This document shows positions 9,860-21,767 of a DNA stretch of 64,000 nucleotides, one piece after another. This DNA is from Drosophila miranda (Eukaryota > Arthropoda > Insecta > Diptera > Drosophilidae). The notes under the pieces were generated by a model. That model was not told the origin of the DNA and did not search any database. It was given only the letters and a program-made list of their open reading frames with translations. The position numbers and the translations under genes were made by a program. The stretch is from positions 496,001 through 560,000 of the forward strand of contig NW_022881625.1 in NCBI RefSeq assembly GCF_003369915.1, read 5' to 3'. The stretch's first letter is position 1. Each line of letters starts with the position of its first letter.

Positions 9860-12755
9860 GTGAAGACCCACCTCACGAACCGGTCGTTCGCTGAGGTGGC
9901 GAGGGGCAAAACCCTGATCGGTGTCCTGGACAGGGGCGCCGAGGACGGCCATGTCCCTCGCGATAAGTGGCACCTGGTGGAGAACGAGCTCCAGGACCGG
10001 TTCCTACTGGAACCGAGGAACAGAGGCCGGAAGAAACCTGAATGGTGGAATCCGAAACTGGGTGACCTCCGGAAAGCCTCCCGGAGACTCTTCAATAAAG
10101 CTAAGGCTGAAAACGTTGAGCAAAACTGGGCCGAATACAAGGCCAGTCTGTCAACCTACAACAAAGAACTTAGAAAAGCCAAACGCGCCTCCTGGCGTAA
10201 GTTCTGCAGCGAAATCGAGAGTAACTCAGAAGCCTCACGCTTGCGCAGAGTTCTCTCGAAGACAACACCCACCCTGGGCTACTTGAAGAACACCGACCAG
10301 TCGTGGACTACGTCCAGCGAGGAGTCGCTAAATCTTCTCCTAAATACCCACTTCCCTGGCTGCGATGAAAACAGACCCAACTACCTCGCGCCTCCTTCTG
10401 TCGCCTCAAATGCCATCTTGAGACTGCTAAGCCAGGAGAACATTTCCTGGGCGATCAGAAGCTTTAAACCCTACAAGTCCGCGGGGCCAGACGGCATTTT
10501 CCCTGCCCAACTGATTCACGCGGGACATAAAGCCATTAACTGGCTCAAAATAATTTACGAGGGAATCTTCTCCCACGGGTGCATTCCTGACACCTGGCTT
10601 CAGACCAAAGTCGTATTCATACCCAAGGCAGGCAAGCCCTCGCACACTGCCCAAAAGATTTCAGACCCATAAGTCTATCGTCTTTTCTTCTAAAGGCGAT
10701 GGAGCGGCTCCTGGGGCTGCATCTAACGGCGTGCATTCCGTCCAGTCTGATCTCAGACTCCCAGCATGCCTATCGGAAGGGAAGATCCACCGAAACGGCC
10801 CTACACTCGATCACATCGATCATCGAAGCATCCCTTAATTTTAAGGAGTACACCCTAGTAGCCTTCCTCGACATAGAAGGCGCCTTTAACAACATCCTTC
10901 CGACCGCCATCACGGGCGCACTGACGGATCTGGGCGTTGACTCCAGGACGGTGAGCCTGATCGATCAGATGCTACAATGCAGGACGGTTGAGGCATCACT
11001 GGGGACGTCAACGTGTACCAGATTTGTCAGCAGAGGCACACCGCAGGGCGGAGTCCTCTCGCCCCTCCTATGGAACGTGGCAGTGAACACACTGCTGCGG
11101 GAGATAGAGGGGGGTGGCTGCCGTGTGGTGGCGTACGCGGACGATGTTGCCATAGCATTCTCCGGAAAATTTCCGCAGACATTGTGTGAGTGCATGACAA
11201 GTACTCTCACGAAAATGTCGAAATGGGCAGACAAATGCGGGTTAGGCGTAAACCCGTCTAAAACGGAACTGGTGCTTTTCACTAGGAAGTACAAAGTTCC
11301 GGTACTGATTCCCCAAGACTATGTGGGGAAACGCTAGTCTTCAGCAACAACGCCAAGTATCTTGGCCTAATCCTCGATAGAAAGCTCGATTGGAAATTGA
11401 GCATAGAGGACAGAGTAAAGAAGGCCACAGTGGCCCTCTATACTTGCAGGAAAGCCATCGGACTAAAATGGGGAATGACCCCCTATATAGTTCGGTGGCT
11501 CTACACCGCCATCATACGACCAATCATGCTCTATGGAGTGGTGGTATGGTGGCCAGCCTTGGACAGAAGGACATGCCTCAATAAACTCAGCAGAGTTCAG
11601 CGCATGGCAGAGCTATGCATAACTGGCGGGCTACGCACTACTCCAGGGGAAGCCCTGGATACTGTGCTGGACCTCCTCCCTGTGGATCTCATGGGAAAGA
11701 AGGTGGCAACACTTTCCGCCCTCAGAATGAGAGAAGCCAGACTGTGGAAAGCATCCGCGGTTGGGCACTCGGGAATCCTGATGAGACTCCCGCAATTACC
11801 AGAGAGGACAGATTACTGTATCCCCAGTGATCACCTCTCGACGCCCTTCCAGGTATCAATCCCATCTAGGGAGGACTGGGAGATGGGCGAACCAGGACCT
11901 GCAAATGCGGTCCACTTCTACACTGATGGCTCAAAGCTAGACGGCCGCGTGGGAGGCGGAGTCTACTGCAGCGAGCTGAACATCAGTCATTGCTTCAGGC
12001 TCCCGGATCACTCTAGTGTGTTCCAAGCGGAGGTTGAAGCCATCAAGGAGGCCATTTCGATCGTCTCCAAATTACTTCTAGATACGCACTTAGTGTGCGT
12101 CTTCTCGGACAGCCAAGCAGCTATCAAAGCTCTAGGCTCAATATCGTCGAACTCAGCGACTGTAAATGACTGCCGCAGGTCTCTGCACGAGATCGCAGAG
12201 CAGTTAGATCTCTTCCTTATATGGGTCCCCGGCCACAGGGACATCGAGGGGAATGACGCCGCCGACGAGCTAGCCAGGCAGGGTACTAAGATTCCTCTCC
12301 TACCGGAGAGGGAGCAAGTAGCGATGCCCTTGGCTACGTGCAGGCTCCTAACGCACGAATTGTTCGAGCAAAATGCCAATAGGAGATGGCAGCAAACCGT
12401 TTCCTGTAAAGTCTCAAGATTGATATGGCCATATCGATCGAAGAAGCGCTCAGCAGAGCTGTATAAACTCAGCAGAGCACAGTGCTCTGCAGTTACTAGA
12501 GCCATTACGGGACCCTGGCAGATCGGCACTCACGCCTGTAGACTGTCAATCCCTCATAACGACTTCTGCAGGAGTTGTCGCGACGAGGAGGAGGAGGAAT
12601 CGGTCCCCCACTTCTCCTGCAACTGCCCAGCCCTTGGAAATCGTCGTCTTCGTATTCTCGGGGCCGCTTTCCTCACGGACATTTCGGACCTGTCCGTAAT
12701 CAAAACAGGGACCTTGTCCAAATACATCCAAGCCACCGGATCGGACTGCCCTTAA
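9860..12755 (+). pseudogene. LOA-clade reverse transcriptase/RNase H, frameshifted
   Basis: Three consecutive open segments in three frames (9860-10672, 10699-11337, 11397-12755) make one broken ORF2. The first has the linker and RT fingers (KSAGPDGIFPAQLI). The second has the RT palm: AFLDIEGAFNN, GTPQGGVLSPLLWN and the catalytic VAYADDVAI near 11130-11150. The third has RNase H (HFYTDGSKLDG near 11920, VFSDSQAAIKAL near 12100, WVPGHRDIEGNDAADELA near 12225) and a terminal C-x2-C...H...C motif (CRSCRDEEEEESVPHFSCNC). Frameshifts lie near 10675 and 11335. It starts after most of the endonuclease is lost. Confidence 0.85.
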
Positions 12756-12890
12756 CCTGCAGTAGTATGCTCTCACGGTTCGGGCAACGTGAAGGGGCAC
12801 ATGCCCATGCGGCAACACAACGGACCTTTTATAGGTCCAAGTGAGCTTGGGGGCGGGAGGCTCTTATCCCCCCCCTCCCGGCTACCGCCT

Positions 12891-12910
12891 TAACCTAACC
12901 TAACCTAACC
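12891..12910 (+). repeat. (TAACC)n 3' end of LOA-type element
   Basis: Four TAACC copies directly after the 3' UTR of the LOA-type element. Simple 3' tandem repeats in place of poly(A) are common in I/LOA/R1-related elements. Confidence 0.75.
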
Positions 12911-13606
12911 TTGGTACCGCTTGGCTTGGCTTGGCTTGACATTGCGGTGCTTTGGCTGACGCCGCTGCCGCTGCCGACGCCGCCAATGCCTCAAGCCGGC
13001 GACTACCGCTGCTGCTGCTAATGGTCTGCTGCTGCTGCTGGCGTTCCTGGGTATGGACCGCCTCCACCCAGTCGCCGATCTGGAACTGCTCCTCCTCCTG
13101 GCTGGTGAGATTGGGAATGGCCGCCCAGCTGTTGGGGCAGGGCAGGTCGGGGTCGGGGATGGGGCTTGTGGCCGGAGTGGCCGTGATGGTGGTGTCGGCA
13201 TGGTGTGTGGTCCTCACATACCCGGTAATGGTGGCTGGAGCCGGTCCAGGAATTGGAGGAAGTGCCTCCAACCAGGTGGCGGAGTCGGTGGATTGGCGTC
13301 TCAGTATCGCTGCGTTTGCCACGGTGCCGGTCGCTGCGCTGTCGGCGCTGGCTTCGCCGTCGGCGGCGCTGTCGGAGCTGGCAGTGGAAATGGCTGATTT
13401 GGGGCGATCCCTGGCTGTGACGCCGCGTGGTCCTCGTCGTCGTCGTCCTCTTCTGGCAGTGGATCCGCGTGGCATAGCTGCGCTGGATTGGCTTTGGTTG
13501 GATTTGGTAATAAATTTTTCGACCGACGCGAGTGGAGTTTTTGACAAGCCAAATTATTCACACAGTTTTTTATTGGATTTTTTTCAATATATACCCGCTT
13601 TGGGTT
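12911..13606 (-). mobile_element. Possible 5' part of a non-LTR element, ORF1 (gag-like) fragment
   Basis: A minus-strand open frame begins at 13547 (MSKTPLASVEKF) and runs to about 12900, where it enters the TAACC tract of the neighbouring element. The product is Arg-rich near residues 25-45 (ARRGRRRRGPRGV), then Ala/Ser/Pro-rich with a Gln run, consistent with the disordered N-terminus of a Jockey-type ORF1; no knuckles are retained. Short GGCTT repeats sit at its left edge. Function is inferred from composition and context; it could be unrelated low-complexity DNA. Confidence 0.4.
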
Positions 13607-13875
13607 GAGGGCTCTCAGTGCTCCAACAGGGGAGGGGCTGAGAGGCTGGGGTGTGAGCCGCCAGCAACCAAGCGCGTTGCTTTATTAATATTTTTTTGGG
13701 CAGTATATGTCTTAATTTAATTTATGTACATTTTTGTGTTTGTTTTACAATTAAACTTTAAACGACACTTCAAACACACACTAGTACATTTGATGGCACA
13801 ATAAACTTTACAAACATATAATACTGCAGCAACGAAACACTTGTAACCTCGAAATAGGCCCGCAGCCAGCAGGGT

Positions 13876-13894
13876 GGGGGGGGGGGGGGGGGGG
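13876..13894 (+). repeat. Poly(G) tract
   Basis: A run of 19 G preceded by GGGT; could form G-quadruplex or be an assembly-sensitive homopolymer. A related G-rich run is at 14075-14090. Confidence 0.85.
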
Positions 13895-14904
13895 AAAGGG
13901 AAAAAGAGAGAGACACAAAATATTCGGCACTTTGACGGAGGGACTAAACTAAACCTCGAACACGTCTCGACTCCACAACGTTCACGACACGACTTTTCCT
14001 TTGGACAGAGACCCAGACTCGAGACCAATCCACGATCGGGGCAAAAGGCTCCAAAAGTACGAACTGTCAAGAGGGGGGAGGGGGGGGACTCGTCGAAGCC
14101 GCTCTGGCGCGAAATGAATAATAGTGGTTGGCAAGTGTGTGTGTGTGTGTGGTGTGAGTCAAGAAAGTAAAGTGGGGCCACGCTCGAAAGTATGCTGTCT
14201 CTTCCCTTTGTAATTCTCCCTAACTTAAAAATTTGATTTGCAATCCCCTGTGAGTTCGTCAACTCGATGTTTTGTTGGCTGTAATGCGGTATGTGGTCTT
14301 CAGTCCCCTCTACTACCCTTGCCGCCTGCTGAGGGCAGACGACTAGGAATGTAGCATGTACATGTGGGCGGGCAGTTTATAGGGGGCGTAGTTGATTTAT
14401 GCGAAGACTAGCATTTTTGGCTCAATTTAGGCCGTAGTGGTGGTGGTGTGGCGGCAACTGATGCTGATTTGAAAGTCGATTTGAAACCGATAATCAATTG
14501 TCAGCACCGTTGCCGCCGAAGATTTTTATCACAGATTGTAATAATTTTGTAGTGGGGTGTCGGAGAACCGCACTAATTACGAAAATAACAATGGGGAAGA
14601 AGGGGTTAAAGAAATGAGATCGAAAATTCAGAAATTGAGGAATAGATAAAGAGAAAAGGTAAACAATGCAGGTGCTTTCCGTGGAAAATAAAAAAAAAGA
14701 GACAAGCACTTGCAGAAATAACAATACAGATAAGTAGTAGACTGGAGTGAAGACGACGGAAAAACAGGTAAAACAGGTAATAAAAGAGATACTACACTGG
14801 AACAAAGACAAGACAAAACAGGTACAATTGATTTACGTTTACAATATTACAATAAACATAACAATTTAAAATAATGTCTATATCTTTTTTTTCTATAATT
14901 ACAG

Positions 14905-15190
14905 GGAAGACAAGAAACAGCGGAGCATCGGCCGGCATAGCAAAACACAATGCTTGTAAAGACATTGCGTTGCATACCGGCCGACCCCGTCGTCCCCCCT
15001 GGTCGTCGAAATTGGCGTCATCCGAAGTCGTCAGAAGTAGGTGCAATTAGCACCTCGTCGTCGTCGTTGTGGCTGTGGCTGCCCTCTTGGAGAACCAGTG
15101 GCACTGGTCCGGCCACCAGCTGGGAGCCAGGAGTAGACGGCACACATTTTACTGTGGCGACACGGGTCCGGCCGCCAAAGTGAAATGGAC
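14905..15190 (+). ncRNA. Candidate exon of spliced repeat RNA
   Basis: Preceded by a strong acceptor (a T-rich run, then CTATAATTACAG, ending 14904) and followed by donor GTGAGTGTG at 15191. The same acceptor is conserved at 39,99x, 47,45x and 54,23x. It is about 286 nt with no convincing protein. An exon call rests on splice motifs only. Confidence 0.45.
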
Positions 15191-15535
15191 GTGAGTGTGT
15201 GTGTGCGTCGGCAATTGTGGCCCTAATGTAGAGCGAGTGGCACTGGTCCGGCCACCAGCTGGGAGCCAGGAGTAGATGGCACACATTTTACTGTGGCGAC
15301 ACGGGTCCGGCCGCCAAAGTGAAATGGATGTGAGTGTGTGTGTGCGTCGGCAATTGTGGCCCTAATGTAGAGCGAGTGGCACTGGTCCGGCCACCAGCTG
15401 GGAGCCAGGAGTAGATGGCACACATTTTACTGTGGCGACACGGGTCCAGCCGCCAAAGTGAAATGGATGTGAGTGTGTGTGTGCGTCGGCAATTGTGGCC
15501 CTAATGTAGAGCGAGTGGCACTGGTCCGGCCACCA
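15098..15535 (+). repeat. 139-bp tandem repeat
   Basis: GTGGCACTGGTCCGGCCACC recurs at 15098, 15237, 15376 and 15515, each 139 bp apart, giving three full units and a partial fourth. Each unit carries a GTGAGTGTGTGTG donor-like motif. Other macro-repeat copies have only one unit, so this is a local expansion. Confidence 0.9.
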
Positions 15536-15628
15536 GCTGTGGGCAATGGCGGACAACGACACAGATAACTCGAACGGCACAGGTCCGGCCGCCCAAGTGT
15601 TTGTGTGTGTGTGTCTGAATAGCTGGCG

Positions 15629-15691
15629 GTAAGTATTTTGAGAGCCCTTTTTTTTCGTATGTGTGGCTGATGGATTTTTTTCCTTTTCCAG
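15629..15691 (+). other. Candidate short intron (63 nt)
   Basis: GTAAGTATTTTG ... TTCCTTTTCCAG between GCTGGCG and GACCACAGGG. Equivalent introns at 47903-47956 (54 nt) and about 59911-59972 keep donor and acceptor while the interior varies in length, which favours real splicing on the plus strand. Confidence 0.55.
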
Positions 15692-15917
15692 GACCACAGG
15701 GCACTCTGAATGCCATGGCACTGGATCCGGCCACCAACTAAGGACGATGGCGGACACGACACACATAACTCGAACGGCACAGGTCCGGCCGCCCAAGTGT
15801 AATGGATGTTTGTGTGTGTGTGTGTATTTCCATTCCAGGTACACATGGCACTCTGAATGCTTTGATGGCGGCAGCGTCCGTTGTTCATTTTTGTTGTGGC
15901 ATGCGAGTGATATGCAT

Positions 15918-16547
15918 TTGTCATTTAATCCAATGCAGTGGCAGAGATGTGTCCAATTAGTACACAGCGTTCCAGGATATCTGGTTGTCAAGATGGTACC
16001 TCATGTCATCCATGGAGTCGTCATCTGTCCACATCTCATCGTCATCATTTTCTTCATCCATTTCAGGATCCGTCTCTGGAATGGCGGCTGGCGTTGGCCC
16101 TAACGTTTTTTGTGGTGGCTGTGATCGTGGTGGTTTCTTTGACCGCCTGGCTGCTGGAGCTGGGGCAACCACTGTTGCTGCTGCCATTGTTGGTGGATTT
16201 TCCGATGTAACTGCAACTGCTGGAGTTGCCGTCACTGCCTGGGATTGGATGAGCGAGGTGAGTAGTGACACCGTCCCTTCCAGCCTCTTTTCCAATCGCG
16301 TCATCCTCTGCGTATTCTCCAACAGTTTCTGGCTGCAGGATCCCTCGAAAGATTGGCGTTTCGGCTGCATCTTCTGCCGGGAGCGGTTGTTGGCAAACTG
16401 CTGCTGCTGCTGCTGTCGCTGTTGTTGTTCGCGCTGCGGCTGCTGTTGCAGCTGCTGTAGCTGCTGCTGTTGTGGTGCCTGGGAACGGGTCAATGGCTTC
16501 TCTGGACGTCGTCGCCCTTTGCGTAGGCCAGAGGCAGCAGGCGTCTG
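15918..16547 (-). mobile_element. ORF1-like fragment of a non-LTR element
   Basis: Minus-strand frame 16493-15957 (178 residues) has a Gln-rich N-terminal third, a short helical stretch (LLENTQRMTRLEKRLEGTV), Ala/Pro-rich middle and an acidic end (DEENDDDEMWTDDDSMDD). It stops at the junction with the macro-repeat and abuts the poly(A) tail of element A at 16548. Composition matches a retrotransposon ORF1 N-terminus, but no knuckle or RRM is visible, so the assignment is tentative. Confidence 0.4.
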
Positions 16548-16935
16548 TTTTTTTTTTTTTCGATGTAATTTTGATGCAAGTGCACGCCTACGTTGCGCAC
16601 ACTCGCCCGCCAGTTTTGCTACTGACGGAGTTTATTTCCAGCTTTTTCTTATTACCTAGGACATGGCAATTTACATTTAAGCTTAACTTACAACAATAAT
16701 GCGATTTTAAAATTGGCGGGCTGTTAACATTAACATTACATTGACATTAGCATTACATTAACATTAACATTATAGCATGAAACTACTGGTCTGGCAGCCC
16801 TTATGTGTCAATCACAGGATTAACGTACATAAATCAGCAAGTGGTCACAAACAGATAAGTATTGACAATATTTGAACAATTATTTACATTTTAATCTAAT
16901 TTAATTATATTTTATTTCTATTTGCAGGTACTGGA

Positions 16936-18885
16936 TCATCGTCGTCGTCTGGAGCAGTGTGTTTGGCACGGTGCGCAACCGTACGGCGCTGGATGAGCGC
17001 GTGTGTAAGGTGCGGCAGGAGACGTGGACAATGCACAGCGCCGTGCAGAGTGGATGGAGCGATCGCCGTGGTCCTCCAGGTGGCCCGGGATTCGGCCAAA
17101 TTTGTGTGGCGATGGTTGCCAGCAGCCATGAAGTGCAGGAAAACCACCCCTGCGTGGATTCGGATGCGCCATGTGTGCAGCGCAAGCGTATCCAAATTTG
17201 CATTCATGGCCAACCAGCAGCCGTGATGACTCTCGTCCGCGGAGCCCTTCTGGAGGCCGGATGCCGTGGTGACGCCCATGAGGAAGGATCAGAGGAGCAA
17301 CTAGGGGTGTCGCCCGGTGTCGCAAGCGTGTTTGTACACGCTTCAGGTGAATTTTGTGCCGTTTTAAATTGCTCTGTGGAGGGGATAATTTTGCAAATTT
17401 TAATGTCATTTTTACATTTACCAGGTACAACGACAATGTCCACCACAGGAATATTGGACTTGCTGCGGCCGGATTGCGGCGTCCCAATAAACGGCGCCTT
17501 GCTGCACCAAAGTGCGGAGTGACTGTGGCGGTGTGTGCAATGTGCCGGCCGGCAACATCGTCGTTGTTGTGGTCGTCGTCATCTGAGATGGATTGGACAT
17601 CGGTGATGATTTGGACGTCGTCGTCGTCGTCATCGGTAATGATTTGGACGTCGTCGTCGTCGTCGACCACCCGTTCAAGGCGCCGTCGGACTTGCTCCAG
17701 TCCGTGGTCCAGAAGTGCCTCTTGCGGATTGCGTCGATGGCTGTCGTCCAGGGTGCGTGAGCTGCTGCTTGCAGCCCGTGTCTGGCAACGATAATGTGAC
17801 GTCTGCAGGTTGCTGCTCGCCAGAATTTGCTGTGTCTGCTGCTGGGTCCGCTGCTGTGTCTGCTGCTGGGTCCGCTGCTGCGTCTGCTGCTGCATCTGTT
17901 GCTGAGTCTGCTGCTGCGTCTGTTGCTGAGTCTGCTGCTGGGTATGCTGCTGCGTCACTGGATCGGGATCCCCCTCGTAATCTGGCAGGATTATCCTTTG
18001 GACAGATAGTGGCTGGCCAAAGATAAGAGCCACTATTCTTTCTCGGGGAGTTTGGCCGCTGAGGTATCGTTTCCTGAAGCAATTTATCATCGAACCGTTG
18101 AACCTTTCGGGGTTCGGATTGATGATATTTTGTTGTTGGATTCTTCTTAATTGCCTGGCGTCTGATTCCTCCTGTCTATTTCTTTTCAGCTCCTCCTCTT
18201 CGAGACGGACCAGCGCTGGAAGCGATTCCTCGGAGATGGCCGGATCTGGATGTTGTTGTTGATGGCTGCTCCGATCCTGATTTTGAGGCTGCAGCGGGCG
18301 GAAGTGTTGGAGCAGCTGTTGCAGATATCGTGGCCTCTGCAATCGCTGTGGCTCATTCGGCTGCAGTAATAGTTTCCGAGCCTCCGGATTGACATGGCAA
18401 GCCAAGGAGTTGGCGAAGCGCCCACTTGCCGCATGGAACACTTCGTCAATTGTGTCTAGATTGTGAGTCTGCCTTATGGCATCGTTCCTGGTGAACCTTG
18501 TCGCCTTCATTGCCCGTCTAATGATTTTATTTTGTAGGCTTTGCACCCGTCTCAGCTGGGAATCGGATGTAAGTGCGCCCCAAACCGGAAGACCATATTG
18601 CCAAATGGGCATGATGAGCTGCTTGATGACGATAGCCTTGATTTCGTTAGGCAGCCGGCTTTTTGGGCCAGCAAGCCACTCCAGTTTGGCCGCTCTTGAT
18701 CGGAGTTTTGTGCAGAGCGTCGTGATGTGTGAGCTTAGGGTGAGTTTTTTGTCCAATTTTATGCCCAGATATGTGTGTGATTTGTCAAGTGGCACAGCCT
18801 GTCCATTTATAGTCGGCGTTTGCCTTAAGTCCGTTGATCTAATTGTCCTCAGTGTGAATATTACATGTCCGGTTTTTTTTTGCAT
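16936..18885 (-). pseudogene. Jockey-like RT C-terminus with long extension (element A)
   Basis: A 649-residue open frame. Residues ~1-175 match the end of Jockey-clade reverse transcriptases (TYLGIKLDKKLTLSSHI, then LIMPIWQYGLPVWG, then NKIIRRAMKATRF). It then continues about 470 residues past the usual end: a Gln-rich region with (TQQQ/TQQR)n around 310-350, acidic runs of Asp broken by VQIITD around 420-460, and an Arg/His/Pro-rich tail ending in CSRRRR. The upstream RT with the YADD motif (near 19005) is in another frame, shifted at an A-run near 18880. The extension stays open in A, B, C and E. Confidence 0.75.
17347..17424 (+). other. Candidate antisense intron, 78 nt (element A)
   Basis: On the strand opposite to RT: ACGCTTCAG then GTGAATTTTG ... 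TTTTTACATTTACCAG then GTACAACG. The same 78-nt interval is found at 19953-20030, 22498-22575, 25112-25189 and 26402-26479. In D, the most diverged copy, the donor reads GTGAGT. A further acceptor, TTCTATTTGCAG, ends at 16927 and is paralleled in type 2 copies by TTCTAGTTTCAG. Confidence 0.5.
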
Positions 18886-19152
18886 TTATGTTAATGCACC
18901 ACTTCTTGGCCCATATAGAGAAGTGTTGTAGGTACCGCTGGTTATTTTTGACTGCCACATTTGGGATTGCAGATGCGCTCATTATCACCGTGTCGTCGGC
19001 ATACGTGGACAGCAGCATTGATTCCCGTTCTGGATGGAAGCCAGTGCTGTCAGGGATGAGGTGAGGCATGGGCATGTCCGAGGCATAGATCGTGTATAGT
19101 ATTGGCCCAAGTACACTACCCTGCGGGACTCCAGCTGATATTTTTCCGATTC

Positions 19153-21767
19153 TTTTTTTTTTTTTTTTTTTTTTTCGATGTAATTTAGATGCAAGTGCAC
19201 GCCTACGTTGCGCACACTCGCCCGCCAGTTTTGCTACTGACGGAGTTTATTTCCAGCTTTTCTTATTACCTAGGACATGGCAATTTACATTTAAGCTTGA
19301 CTCACAACAATAATGTGATTTTAAAATTGGCGGGCTGTTAACATTAACATTAACATCTAGAAACATGTTTACATTCTATCAGTCAGGCAGCCTTATTTTG
19401 ACATTCGCAACAATTGACGTACATTTATACAAACAGGTGGTAAGTACAAAGAAACTTGGTTACTCAAAGATAAGTATTAGAGAAAAATGGTAAATTATTA
19501 ATAGTTTAATATAATTTAATTCTAGTTTCAGGTACTGGTGCAGCAAAATTCGTCATCTTCGTCGGGAGCAGCGTATTATGCATTTTGCGCAACTATTTGA
19601 TGCTGGATGTGCGCGTGTGTAGGTATGTTGCAGCAGACACGTGGATAGGGCACATAGCCGTGCGGAGTAGATGAGGCCGCCATCGTGGGACCCCAGACGG
19701 CCAAGGATTTGGCCGGGAGTGTGCGAGGACGATAGCTGGTGGCCATGAAGTGCTGCAAAAACATTTTTGCCCGGATGTGGATGCGCTTTGTGTGCAGCGC
19801 AAACATTTCCGAATTTGAACTCATGGCCAACCGGCAGCCGTGATGACTCTCGTCCGCGGAGCCCTTCTGGAGGCCGGATGCCGTGGTGACGCCCATGAGG
19901 AAGGATCAGAGGAGCAACTAGGGGTGTCGCCCGGTGTTTGTACACGCTTCAGGTGAATTTTGTGCCGTTTTAAATTGCTCTGTGGAGGGGATAATTTTGC
20001 AAATTTTAATGTCATTTTTACATTTACCAGGTACAACGACAATGTCCACCACAGGAATATTGGACTTGCTGCGGCCGGATTGCGGCGTCCCAATAATCGG
20101 CGCCTTGCTGCACCAAAGTGCGGAGTGACTGTGGCGGTGTGTGCAATGTGCCGGCCGGCATCATCGTCGTTGTTGTGGTCGTCGTCATCTGAGATGGATT
20201 GGACATCGGTGATGATTTGGACGTCGTCGTCGTCGTCATCGGTAATGATTTGGACGTCGTCGTCGTCGTCGTCGACCACCCGTTCAAGGCGCCGTCGGAC
20301 TTGCTCCAGTCCGTGGTCCAGAAGTGCCTCTTGCGGATTGCGTCGATGGCTGTCGTCCAGGGTGCGTGAGCTGCTGCTTGCAGCCCGTGTCTGGCAACGA
20401 TAATGTGACGTCTGCAGGTTGCTGCTCGCCAGAATTTGCTGTGTCTGCTGCTGGGTCCGCTGCTGTGTCTGCTGCTGGGTCCGCTGCTGCGTCTGCTGCT
20501 GCATCTGTTGCTGAGTCTGCTGCTGCGTCTGTTGCTGAGTCTGCTGCTGGGTATGCTGCTGCGTCACTGGATCGGGATCCCCCTCGTAATCTGGCAGGAC
20601 TATCCTTTGGACAGATAGTGGCTGGCCAAAGATAAGAGCCACTATTCTTTCTCGGGGAGTTTGGCCGCTGAGGTATCGTTTCCTGAAGCAATTTATCATC
20701 GAACCGTTGAACCTTTCGGGGTTCGGATTGATGATATTTTGTTGTTGGATTCTTCTTAATTGCCTGGCGTCTGATTCCTCCTGTCTCTTTCTTTTCAGCT
20801 CCTCCTCTTCGAGACGGACCAGCGCTGGAAGCGATTCCTCGGAGATGGCCGGATCTGGATGTTGTTGTTGATGGCTGCTCCGATCCTGATTTTGAGGCTG
20901 CAGCGGGCGGAAGTGTTGGAGCAGCTGTTGCAGATATCGTGGCCTCTGCAATCGCTGTGGCTCATACGGCTGCAGTAATAGTTTCCGAGCCTCCGGATTG
21001 ACATGGCAAGCCAAGGAGTTGGCGAAGCGCCCACTTGCCGCATGGAACACTTCGTCAATTGTGTCTAGATTGTGAGTCTGCCTTATGGCATCGTTCCTGG
21101 TGAACCTTGTCGCCTTCATTGCCCGTCTAATGATTTTATTTTGTAGGCTTTGCACCCGTCTCAGCTGGGAATCGGATGTAAGTGCGCCCCAAACCGGAAG
21201 ACCATATTGCCAAATGGGCATGATGAGCTGCTTGATGACGATAGCCTTGATTTCGTTAGGCAGCCGGCTTTTTGGGCCAGCAAGCCACTCCAGTTTGGCC
21301 GCTCTTGATCGGAGTTTTGTGCAGAGCGTCGTGATGTGTGAGCTTAGGGTGAGTTTTTTGTCCATTTTTATGCCCAGATATGTGTGTGATTTGTCAAGTG
21401 GCACAGCCTGTCCATTTATAGTCGGCGTTTGCCTTAAGTCCGTTGATCTAATTGTCCTCAGTGTGAATATTACATGTCCGGTTTTTTTTGCATTTATGAT
21501 TTATGTTAATGCACCACTTCTTGGCCCATATAGAGAAGTGTTGTAGGTACCGCTGGTTATTTTTGACTGCCACATTTGGGATTGCAGATGCGCTCATTAT
21601 CACCGTGTCGTCGGCATACGTGGACAGCAGCATTGATTCCCGTTCTGGATGGAAGCCAGTGCTGTCAGGGATGAGGTGAGGCATGGGCATGTCCGAGGCA
21701 TAGATCGTGTATAGTATTGGCCCAAGTACACTACCCTGCGGGACTCCAGCTGATATTTTTCCGATTC
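19153..21767 (-). mobile_element. Jockey-clade element B, 5'-truncated (type 2 3' end)
   Basis: Poly(A) tail as 23 T at 19153-19175. Body nearly identical to A and C from about 19830 onward; the last ~650 bp belong to a diverged type 2 sequence. 5' truncation is at the same RT position as A and C. Confidence 0.85.
19821..21404 (-). pseudogene. Jockey-like RT C-terminus with extension (element B)
   Basis: 527 residues, same domain order as in element A (RT end, Gln repeat, Asp repeats). It lacks the bases CGCAAGCGT present in A, C and E near the GGTGTCGC motif (19930), which moves the Arg-rich tail into another frame (the tail is still readable at 19553-19945). The first residues start at a plausible internal Met only because the upstream RT frame is shifted. 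Confidence 0.7.

Larger units (their letters stand above)
9772..12910 (+). mobile_element. 5'-truncated LOA-clade non-LTR retrotransposon
   Basis: Retains the region just downstream of the endonuclease, the reverse transcriptase, an RNase H domain, a C-terminal cysteine motif and a short (TAACC)n 3' end. Having RNase H after RT, with these RT motifs, fits the LOA clade (LOA, Bilbo, TRIM of Drosophila). The 5' end is cut exactly where the LTR of the neighbouring gypsy element breaks off. Confidence 0.75.
13607..15917 (+). repeat. Forward copy of the macro-repeat splice-signal region
   Basis: Collinear with 38820-40340 and, in part, 47262-48255: starts TTTGGGTTGAGGGCTCTCAG, ends at GAGTGATATGCAT, after which it diverges from the other copies, which continue into the 111-bp array. 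No protein gene was recognised in these 2.3 kb. It contains a poly(G) run, GT-rich tracts, a 139-bp tandem repeat and several plus-strand GT-AG signals. Confidence 0.85.
16548..19152 (-). mobile_element. Jockey-clade element A, 5'-truncated (type 1 3' end)
   Basis: 3' poly(A) appears as 13 T at 16548-16560, followed on the plus strand by the 3' UTR, the C-terminal ORF and the RT palm. The 5' end (19152) is truncated in the RT at GACTCCAGCTGATATTTTTC. It is joined directly to the poly(A) tail of element B. The last ~650 bp (16561-17205) are the type 1 sequence shared with E and not with B-D. Confidence 0.85.

Noticed and set aside
12891..12910. TAACC repeats as telomeric DNA
   Set aside because: Only four copies, exactly at the 3' end of the LOA-type element; flies lack telomerase-type repeats.
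12952..13608. Plus-strand frame rich in Ala, Val and Cys as a membrane protein
   Set aside because: It is the complement of a Gln/Ala/Pro-coding minus-strand frame; hydrophobicity follows from base composition.
16957..17522. Plus-strand open frames across the Jockey-like elements as genes
   Set aside because: They mirror the minus-strand frame, are broken by a stop in type 2 copies, and the minus-strand frame is the one conserved. Antisense splicing is kept as a separate RNA-level idea.
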